Source: an uncultured Candidatus Altimarinota bacterium (GTDB lineage Bacteria; Patescibacteriota; Gracilibacteria; BD1-5; UBA6164). From it: a stretch of 5,689 nt of DNA. The number at the start of each line of letters is the position of its first letter. The first letter of the stretch is position 1. This document shows positions 1 through 5,258 of the stretch, piece after piece. The notes beneath the pieces are model-generated. The model worked only from the letters and a program-made list of their open reading frames with translations. It was not told the DNA's origin and ran no database searches. Position numbers and translations under genes: made by a program. The DNA lies in contig CALHAQ010000063.1 in NCBI GenBank assembly GCA_937931775.1, positions 1-5,689 of the forward strand, in the 5' to 3' direction.

Positions 1-613
1 AAGTAATATATTTTACAGAGAAATTACTACTGTTTGAGATACTCTTGAGGATAAAAAAGAGCTCCGAAGAGAAATGATTCGTCAAAATATGCTTATAACA
101 TGAGAATATCTCAATCTTTCAAGAACAGATATAAAGTCTCTACTCTCAAGCTCCCCAGATAGAAAAGCAACTCTAGAAGGTTTTATTTCACAACTTGAAA
201 TGAGATATACAAATTCTGCTCTCTCACTAGGAAGTCTCGAAAAACAAAAAGAACTTCTCATTGCTCATCTTACAGAGTTGGAATCAGGTATTGAAACTAC
301 AAAAACATCTATGGAAACAAACTTTTGACTCGCAAACGCTGCAAGTACTCTAGAAGATGTAGATACCTATTTCAAACTCAGAAGCGACTATACTGCAACA
401 TTTACTGATATAGTATTTATTAACCAGTTTATAAAACAACATAGTTTCCTGAATAATTATAATAAATGAATCCTGGATACGCTTATTAATAATAAGCAAG
501 CAATAATTGATCAGACCTACGTAGTTATACCAGATTCTTGAGATCAATATCTCAGACCTCTCGATCTTATATTTGATGAAGCTGAAATAAAAGCACAAAA
601 AGAAGCAGAATAA
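1..613 (+). CDS. Hypothetical coiled-coil-like protein, 3' part only
   Basis: The frame is open from the first complete codon at position 2 to TAA at 611-613, giving 203 visible residues; the start lies before the window. It contains five in-frame TGA codons (35, 101, 326, 467, 539), so it is one gene only if TGA is read as Gly. The visible protein is rich in Glu, Lys, Leu, Ser and Thr, with long runs of charged and heptad-like helix (for example the segment around LEKQKELLIAHLTELE). It has no membrane segment and no Cys in the visible part. The last residues are Lys/Glu/Ala-rich and the stop codon lies inside the terminator loop. I recognise no family. It could be a cytoplasmic or exported helical scaffold; without the N-terminus location cannot be judged. 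Existence of the frame is well supported, function is unknown. Confidence 0.8.
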
Positions 614-625
614 TCTGCTTTTTTT
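603..625. terminator. Bidirectional intrinsic terminator between convergent genes
   Basis: A 7-bp stem AAGCAGA (603-609) / TCTGCTT (614-620) encloses the four-base loop ATAA, followed by five further T residues on the plus strand. Read from the minus strand the same stem is followed by TTCTTTTT, so it can end transcripts from both sides. The loop contains the TAA of the rightward gene, and the TAA of the leftward gene (626-624) sits in the flanking T/A tract. Both reading frames therefore run into the hairpin. Confidence 0.75.
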
Positions 626-1016
626 AATACATAAAATCTACCTTGATAATTCTATTTTCATATATATCTGATTGCTCTGCTTCCCTTATACATACAGCTT
701 CACTGCTGTCAGCAAATCTTTCGAGTATATCTTCATATGTTACATTTGCTCACTGAAAACTTACACATTCGTAAGCTCCTATTTCATATTCACTTGAAAT
801 TATTTCTAACTCATCTTCTCATTCTATAGAGATATCATGTGTTCTCGTTTTCCCAAAGTTCTGTTCAATAAATTCAATTACGTCTTTTGATGAGGTGAGA
901 GATTCATCAGCTCACATAATAAAATATGAATTTTCAGACGTCTGAACAATATCAAAATCTAGATCTGGTGCTTTTACTTTTTTCTCAAGTGAGAAATTTC
1001 CTGCAAATATATTCAT
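624..1016 (-). CDS. Hypothetical acidic protein, 130 aa, last gene of the redox/membrane block
   Basis: The ATG at 1016 opens a frame to TAA at 626-624, with three in-frame TGA codons read as Gly (residues 35, 66, 89). The protein is strongly acidic (many Glu and Asp), has no signal peptide or membrane segment, and carries two Cys (84 and 109). It is probably cytoplasmic and looks compact, with alternating strand-like and helix-like stretches. I do not recognise a family. Its start follows the glutaredoxin stop by 9 nt, so it is almost certainly co-transcribed with it, and it ends on the bidirectional terminator. A role connected with the neighbouring ferredoxin and glutaredoxin is suggested only by position. 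No good ribosome-binding site precedes the start; the ATG was chosen because it fits the short intergenic gap. Confidence 0.8.
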
Positions 1017-1025
1017 AGTAATCTT

Positions 1026-1274
1026 TTATTGAAATATTTTCCCTGATTGATATTGAGATATCATATCATCGTATCAGCCAATGAGATTTTCTTTTATAGC
1101 CTCTCCATCAAATATTTGAGGAACAGTATTCATTCCTGATATGTCTTTATACAATTGATACATTTCTGGGTCTCCACTAATTTCTATTTCTTGATACTCT
1201 TTTCATAAATCATCAAGAAATCTCTTTGCTCAAATGCAAAAGGGGCAAGTAGATTTTGTTATAACAGTAATCAT
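1026..1274 (-). CDS. Glutaredoxin, dithiol CPFC type
   Basis: This is an 82-aa thioredoxin-fold redox protein of normal glutaredoxin length. It opens with a beta strand (MITVITKST) leading into the active site C10-P-F-C13. It has the TVP motif with the cis-proline at residue 52 and the GGYDD motif at 66-70 that contacts glutathione or a related thiol in the family. Three TGA codons encode residues 15, 24 and 67. Residue 67 is the second Gly of the GG pair, which is strong evidence for TGA as Gly. Family role: reduction of protein disulfides or mixed disulfides in the cytoplasm. Whether this organism makes glutathione cannot be seen here. The gene lies 56 nt downstream of a ferredoxin and 9 nt upstream of a 130-aa unknown. 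NrdH-like redoxins share the fold, so ribonucleotide reductase could be the partner. Confidence 0.92.
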
Positions 1275-1317
1275 TTTTTACTTATTTAAATAATATTCCC
1301 TCTAGTATATAATATCT

Positions 1318-1336
1318 ACTTAAGCTATACTTAAGT
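1318..1336. repeat. Short perfect inverted repeat between ferredoxin and glutaredoxin genes
   Basis: ACTTAAG (1318-1324) and CTTAAGT (1330-1336) are perfect reverse complements around a 5-base spacer. The right arm overlaps the stop codon of the ferredoxin gene. As RNA this would be a weak AT-rich 7-bp hairpin without a following U tract, so it is not a convincing terminator. It could be a processing site, an operator, or chance. Confidence 0.4.
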
Positions 1337-1621
1337 CATTGTTTTCAAAGTAATAAGCTCATCTGTGTCAGTTACTCATCAGATACAAGTCATTATTTCT
1401 CCTTCTCACAAGGGGAATGCTGGTTCTCATTTTAGGCTTTTATTAAGATGCGTATCTCATCCTTCTATATTACAGAGGCAAGCCGCGCACATTCCTATCC
1501 TACAAGCATTTGGTATTTCTACTCCTTCTGCTTCTAACTGTGTTAGTAGGGGTTTTTCACTACTTACTTCTAGCTGCTTAATAAATTCTCATGCAGCATT
1601 TTCAATTCGTATTTGTGTCAT
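1331..1621 (-). CDS. Plant-type [2Fe-2S] ferredoxin
   Basis: This 96-aa protein carries the plant-type [2Fe-2S] ligand pattern C40-x4-C45-x2-C48 with the fourth ligand C79 in a TCIGG context. Spacing and length match chloroplast-type ferredoxins closely. The core around the cluster reads ACRIGMCAACLC, with an additional Cys at 50. The N-terminal half shows the expected beta-grasp layout, including KPLLTQLEAEGVEIPNAC. Six TGA codons (residues 11, 55, 65, 72, 81, 82) are needed as Gly, and several fall in loops where Gly is expected. Role: one-electron carrier in the cytoplasm; its reductase and acceptor are not in the window. The start lies 1 nt after the stop of a 34-aa membrane peptide. The glutaredoxin follows 56 nt downstream, so both redox proteins are probably made from the same transcript. 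Confidence 0.92.
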
Positions 1622-1622
1622 A

Positions 1623-1727
1623 TTATTTATCTTTTTTACGTAATATTTTCAGTATCAAAATTCACACTCCTATGATAATAACGGGAGATAGACTGAGTGA
1701 TAAAAACTTTAGTGCTTCTAGTGTCAT
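1623..1727 (-). CDS. Small single-span membrane peptide, 34 aa
   Basis: The ATG at 1727-1725 shares one base with the TAA of the upstream 496-aa gene (TAATG junction, the classic arrangement for translational coupling). The frame ends with TAA at 1625-1623, one nucleotide before the ferredoxin ATG. It therefore fills the gap between those genes exactly. The peptide has a short polar N-terminus (MTLEALKF), one hydrophobic helix (about residues 8-29, including SPVIIIGVGILILKIL) and a basic tail RKKDK. The tail predicts a cytoplasmic C-terminus. Codon 22 is TGA (1662-1664), so the frame is broken under the standard code and automated callers would miss it. I know of no family. The coding call rests on frame fit, coupling and membrane-peptide composition. 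It may be a subunit or assembly factor for the membrane proteins encoded just upstream. Confidence 0.65.
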
Positions 1728-3217
1728 TATAATTTCGAGTTAGATATAAGGAGACTATCGATACACTGCTTTGCTTGTGGTCCAAATATTCCTCTTGTAG
1801 ACTCTGGCCAGTCACATTCTCCTCTGAGAGTTTCTACTAGAGCTAAACGTGTCTGTTCATTAAAATCTCAGTCAGACTCTCATGTATAATAATCAAGTTG
1901 TTTTAGTACAGTTTGGAGCTGAGATACCTCATCTCATGAATCTCAGATTCATAGTCCTGCAGTGAGATTGTATAGTGATGATACAGCTAGTGCTTCTCAT
2001 CCATTTTCCTCTTGAATCAACTCTTCTCCTGTTCCAGTGAGAGAAACTTCAGCAGATATTATTTGATTCGCTCATATAGTAGATACTTCCTCTACTGATT
2101 CATTTGGTGTGCTAATTTCTAAGCTATCAATACATAGTTTTGCTTCAGGACCAAATCTTCCTGTTGTTGATTCAGGCCAATCACACTCAGATCTGAGTGT
2201 TTCTACTAGGGCTAAACGTGTCTGTTCATCAAATTCACCAGATACTTCTCATACAAAATACTGCAAATTTCCAAGTACTTTTTGTAAATCTGATACACCA
2301 TCATCTATAGATCCAATACCTAAGCCAGCAGGAATATCATATATATCGGATACTTTTGAAACAGTGTACGTTATTTCTTTTTGCTCCCAAACTTCTACTT
2401 CATTTGATACAATTCCTGGTAAATCCATTTCTTCTATTATCTCTTTTTTAAACAAAGGATGTTCTAGTACTGACGAGAATATTCCATTTTGAAATCCAAG
2501 AAGTCATATAAGTACAAATATTACACATCACATTAATATATTATATGGCCTAAATAATCTCTTAAAGCTAAATATATATCTAAAAAATGTAAAAAATCCT
2601 ACAATAAGGTATAGAAGGGAAAATCATATATAGATTCAAATTCTCTCATTTCATAAAATTCCAAAACTATCACAAATAAGCTTGAGTACAATAAAAAACA
2701 ATGCAAATGAAAGTAAGAAAAATCTAAGAGTATTTGTACTTGAAATATCACTCTTCATTATTTTTCTATCTATTTGAAAACCATTAATTTTTGTTATTAA
2801 GTATACTCCTGTAAATATTCATAATACCCATGGGAGAAGAATACCTGTATTAAGAAACATAGATAATAAAATGATACAAGATGCACCAATAAAAGAAGTA
2901 TATGCAATGAGTCTATTATATTTTTTTATATTATCAGCAATTTCTTGAATCTTTTTACTATGAGAGAGTATTGATAGACTACTTTGTTTTTTTGTAATTT
3001 TTTGTTTCGCTGTTTTGAAAAAATCTCAAAAATTAAAACTGTATTTATATCCATAATATATCAGTGAAATAAGAATAAAGGCTATGAATCAGCGAGAAAA
3101 TGTATAATACTGTAAAACAAGCTTTATCCCTTCATATATAGCCGTAAGAATAAATATAGCTGCAATAGAAAGAAACGCTAAATCTACAGGAGAAGATTCT
3201 TTAAATTTTTTAAACAT
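1727..3217 (-). CDS. Polytopic membrane protein with two C-terminal peptidoglycan-binding-like repeats
   Basis: This 496-aa protein starts at ATG 3217, overlapping the end of the upstream gene by 8 nt. It contains 16 TGA codons read as Gly. About seven hydrophobic helices lie near residues 11-35, 43-57, 103-122, 126-143, 163-181, 200-216 and 226-243. The loop 65-102 is rich in Lys and predicts an inside N-terminus, which puts the C-terminal 250 residues outside. That part has a linker and two copies of a domain (about 296-367 and 419-490, offset 123 residues). Each copy has a GLGIG turn, an SxLQxVL helix, the block EQTRLALVETLR, ECDWPEST and FGPxAKxCIDSL. The LQ, Gly/Phe and QT pattern resembles PG_binding_1 domains. 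Each copy has two Cys 17 residues apart (345/362 and 468/485), plausible disulfides outside the cell. Role inferred: a membrane anchor that touches the cell wall. No catalytic motif is visible. Family identity is not recognised. Confidence 0.85.
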
Positions 3218-3725
3218 TATTTGGAGTATTATTATTAGAAATAAGATGTTCACCTATTTGCGAAATCACTCCAGCAATTAGGAAATAATATGCATATATA
3301 GAAAGATTCTCAGCACTTGGATATTGAGAAAAGATTAGATAGAATGCAACGTAACAAAACACTATTATTGCTGCTGCAAAAAATATTCTACCATCTAGTC
3401 ATGTAAATATGATATAACAAAGACTTATGAATAAAAACAAAACTAGAGACATATATCCTAGATACCAAACAAGTAAAAGAGCTACTATGTAAACAAGAAG
3501 AGAATATATATTACTTACTTTTCAAAAATATCTTTTTATCGATCACTCTTTAAAAAACATATTATATAGAGCGTCAAATAGTGGAAACAGTAAAAAGCTA
3601 AACAATAATACAATATTCGTATGGATTGAATCATCTACTGACTTATGATATACAAATACAAAAGCCAAAAAAATCATAATGAGTAGAAAGTATAAAAATT
3701 GAGATAGTTTAATAAATGATAACAT
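3210..3725 (-). CDS. Polytopic membrane protein of unknown function, 171 aa
   Basis: The ATG at 3725 opens a frame to TAA at 3212-3210, with three TGA codons read as Gly (residues 61, 68, 109). Almost the whole protein is hydrophobic. Probable membrane helices lie near residues 9-27, 36-54, 73-89, 91-107, 113-131 and 143-158, followed by a polar Asn-rich tail (SNNNTPNNV). Charged residues cluster in the 58-70 loop (KEGSIKRYFGK). No catalytic motif or known transporter signature is visible, and I do not recognise the family. The gene leads the leftward block and its last 8 nt overlap the start of the next membrane protein. The two are probably translated together and may form a complex. The start is preceded by a weak GAGA at about 9 nt; no upstream in-frame ATG fits better. 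Confidence 0.85.
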
Positions 3726-3762
3726 ATTTATTCTCTTGTATTAAAAGGATATTAGGGTCAAA

Positions 3763-3793
3763 AGTATAGTACAGATAAGTGTATTTATTTCAA
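3763..3793 (-). promoter_or_regulatory. Candidate sigma-70 promoter for the leftward block
   Basis: On the minus strand TTGAAA (3793-3788) is followed by either TACTAT (3771-3766, 16-nt spacer) or TATACT (3768-3763, 19-nt spacer). Either would start a transcript about 30-35 nt before the ATG at 3725. The match is moderate and the AT-rich context makes chance matches likely. Confidence 0.4.
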
Positions 3794-3801
3794 AAATAAA
3801 A

Positions 3802-3829
3802 TTGATTTTAAAAACCACATGCATATAAT
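3802..3829 (+). promoter_or_regulatory. Candidate sigma-70 promoter, rightward, with consensus -10
   Basis: TTGATT (3802-3807) and a perfect TATAAT (3824-3829) are separated by 16 nt. Transcription would start near 3836, about 200 nt before the SLH gene. It is the best promoter match in the window. It sits back to back with the leftward promoter candidate, so the two transcripts diverge from almost the same point. Confidence 0.5.
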
Positions 3830-3835
3830 CTGGCA

Positions 3836-3919
3836 GTTAAGCCTTTCGGTACAACAATGTTCATTAACATTATTTTGGCTCTATATAAACAAAAACACAT
3901 TATATAGAAGCATTTTTTT
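3836..3919 (+). ncRNA. Possible small structured RNA or structured leader
   Basis: The stretch begins at the predicted transcription start of the TATAAT promoter. It contains nested helices: AGCC (3840-3843) with GGCT (3877-3880) enclosing AATGTT (3856-3861) / AACATT (3866-3871). A separate 7-bp arm pair follows, CTATATA (3881-3887) / TATATAG (3901-3907), then T7 at 3913-3919. The order promoter, helices, T tract fits an RNA of roughly 80 nt or an attenuator-like leader. All helices are short and AT-rich, the T tract lies 5 nt past the last stem, and I recognise no known RNA class. This is a hypothesis. Confidence 0.25.
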
Positions 3920-3984
3920 CGTATCTTCACACAAAAAACACATGACTTCTATAGACAAAAAAAATATATAGATATACTCTTTTC

Positions 3985-4014
3985 TTATGCACAAGGATGT
4001 ATATTAATGCATAA
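3985..4014 (+). promoter_or_regulatory. Stem-loop in the leader of the SLH gene
   Basis: TTATGCA (3985-3991) and TGCATAA (4008-4014) are perfect reverse complements enclosing a 16-nt loop that contains AAGGATG, the only SD-like string upstream of the gene. It ends 25 nt before the ATG. It could stabilise the messenger or affect translation, but the stem is short and chance is possible. Confidence 0.25.
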
Positions 4015-4039
4015 TATTTCTTTAAATTACTTCTAGAAT

Positions 4040-5092
4040 ATGAATAATTCTAACACAATGCTTTCAAGAGCATTTACAGTTGCAACTGTAGTAGCTCTTG
4101 TATTTGCACTCAATGTTTCTGGAGCCCTTGCGGGTTTCTGGAGAACAATAGACGGTATATCTGCAAATGGTGTACCAAATCCTACTGACTTCCTTTATGG
4201 TCTTGGTTGGGATGGTGATAATACTGGGGTTTACGGATATGGTTATGGTTTCGGTTATGGTGCCTTCGATGAAGGAAATGCTACTGGAACAACAACAACT
4301 TCTTCTTCCGGAGGAGGAGGTGGTGGTGGTTGAGCTTCATCTAGCAGTTCTACTGTAAGTGGACCTGCAACTGATTCAGGAACTACTGATAGCGGTACGA
4401 CTGATTCAGGAACTACTGATAGTGGTACGACTGATGGTGGTACAACTACAGGTGGATCTACTACAACAAGTGGTACATTTGAAAAGAGAACTTATCCAAA
4501 TGAACCAGTTCTTGCTACATGTGGAACATCAGTAGTAAATTTCAATGATATTGCTGGACATACTTTTGAACAATACATTACAAGTCTTGAACAAATTTCG
4601 GGTCTTAATGGGAATGGTGATGGATCGAACTTCTCTATTTATTCAGAAGAAAGTAAATCATACCAACCAAACAGAGCAGCTACAAGATCAGAATATGTTA
4701 AAATGATCCTCAGAGCACTTTGTATAGATTACTCTGATATGAACTCTACTCTTGATGATTTCTCTGATGGAGCAGTAGATGCATGGCAAGCTAAGGTAGT
4801 TAATAAAGCTGCTGATCTTGGATTCATTACTACAGCAAACTCTACATTTAGAGTAAATGAAACTATCTCTAGAGTTGAAGCTCTAAAAATAGTTATGAAA
4901 GCTGGTGTACTTACTCCACTTGCAACTCCTACAGTTTCATCATTCTCTGATGTACCTGCAGGTAGCTGGGAATCTAAATATACAGAAGCAGCACTTGGTT
5001 ACGGTATTATTGCTGGAAACGCAACTTACAGACCAGCTGATGCTATTCTAAGAGGTGAAAGTGCTAAACTCATTATGAATACACTTCACTAG
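4040..5092 (+). CDS. Secreted S-layer-type surface protein with three SLH domains
   Basis: This 350-aa protein runs from ATG 4040 to TAG 5090-5092, with one in-frame TGA (4331-4333, residue 98) read as Gly. Residues 1-31 are a Sec signal peptide ending in GALA before G32. Then come a Gly/Tyr/Phe-rich segment with YGYGYGFGYG, an eight-Gly run (91-98) closed by the TGA codon, and a Ser/Thr/Gly/Asp linker with TDSGT repeats. Three C-terminal SLH domains follow, at about 168-230, 241-291 and 302-350. The second and third show FSD openings and ISRVEALKIVMK or ILRGESAKLIMN endings; the first is more diverged. SLH domains bind secondary cell-wall polymers, so the protein is probably anchored to the outer wall with its N-terminal region exposed. 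Cys at 161 and 228 could pair. About 46 of 47 Gly codons are GGN, unlike the neighbouring genes. No catalytic domain is visible. A strong terminator follows, so it appears to be transcribed alone. Confidence 0.93.
4370..4429 (+). repeat. Two near-identical 30-bp tandem repeats in the SLH-protein linker
   Basis: Units 4370-4399 and 4400-4429 differ by one base (AGC versus AGT). Each encodes TDSGT twice, and a degenerate third unit begins at 4430. The repeat forms a flexible Thr/Ser/Asp/Gly spacer between the Gly-rich head and the SLH anchor. Such repeats may vary in copy number by slippage, always in frame because the unit is a multiple of three. Confidence 0.85.
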
Positions 5093-5120
5093 TCAATAGA
5101 GTCAGGATAGTTAAAACTAT

Positions 5121-5154
5121 AAAAAACACTCCGAAATATTTCGGAGTGTTTTTT
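5121..5154. terminator. Strong intrinsic terminator after the SLH gene
   Basis: A perfect 17-bp palindrome: the left arm 5121-5137 begins AAAAAACACTCC and the right arm 5138-5154 is its exact reverse complement ending in T6. The GC-containing core CACTCCG / CGGAGTG gives a stable stem and the outer A/T tracts supply a U tract in either direction. It lies 28 nt after the TAG stop. No gene converges from the right, so it mainly serves the SLH gene. Confidence 0.9.
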
Positions 5155-5188
5155 AGTCATTATCTTTTAAAATTACTCTAGTCTAGAC

Positions 5189-5222
5189 AAAGCAAAAAGA
5201 GTTGGTTTTTCTGCTTTTTTTT
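5189..5222 (+). terminator. Weak second terminator candidate
   Basis: AAAGCA plus AAAA (5189-5198) can pair with TTTT, a bulged C, and TGCTTT (5207-5217) around an 8-base loop, followed by T5. The stem is almost all A-U pairs and would be weak. It may be a back-up to the palindrome at 5121-5154 or chance. Confidence 0.25.
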
Positions 5223-5229
5223 GTATAGT
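5202..5229 (+). promoter_or_regulatory. Weak promoter candidate for the downstream membrane protein
   Basis: TTGGTT (5202-5207) and TATAGT (5224-5229) are 16 nt apart and would start a transcript near 5236, about 23 nt before the ATG at 5259. The gene must have its own promoter if the terminator at 5121-5154 works. The match is modest and overlaps the weak hairpin at 5189-5222. Confidence 0.25.
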
Positions 5230-5258
5230 ATTGCGGATTAAAATTTTGCACTTATAAA

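Larger units (their letters stand above)
3726..4039. other. Divergent intergenic region
   Basis: These 314 bases separate the leftward membrane/redox block from the rightward SLH gene. I see no credible protein-coding frame, even with TGA as Gly. It holds a candidate promoter on each strand near 3763-3829, a segment with several inverted repeats and a T7 tract (about 3836-3919), an A-rich unstructured stretch (3921-3980) and a stem-loop shortly before the SLH start (3985-4014). The distance from the rightward promoter to the SLH start (about 200 nt) is long for a simple leader. Confidence 0.6.

Noticed and set aside
350..598. An 82-codon minus-strand frame
   Set aside because: It is antisense to the first gene and depends on reading TGA as stop. 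The sense frame is longer, has coherent coiled-coil composition and ends at a terminator.
1365..1643. An open plus-strand frame of 92 codons
   Set aside because: It lies antisense to the ferredoxin and the 34-aa peptide. The ferredoxin frame has full ligand Cys spacing, and the plus frame has no family features.
2109..2492. An open plus-strand Ser/Thr-rich frame of 127 codons
   Set aside because: It mirrors the duplicated domain on the minus strand. Its composition is what the complement of Glu/Asp/Leu-rich coding sequence gives, and it has no promoter or start context.
4167..4358. A 63-codon plus frame inside the SLH gene
   Set aside because: It is a +1-shifted shadow of the Gly-rich region (poly-Gly read as Val/Glu) and is fully contained in the SLH gene.
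4040..5092. SLH gene as a pseudogene with a nonsense mutation
   Set aside because: The only interruption is a TGA inside a Gly run, and all neighbouring genes carry TGA as well. The frame continues intact through three SLH domains to a terminator.
5253..5258. TATAAA directly before the ATG at 5259 as a -10 element
   Set aside because: It would place the transcription start inside the coding sequence, after the only sensible start codon.
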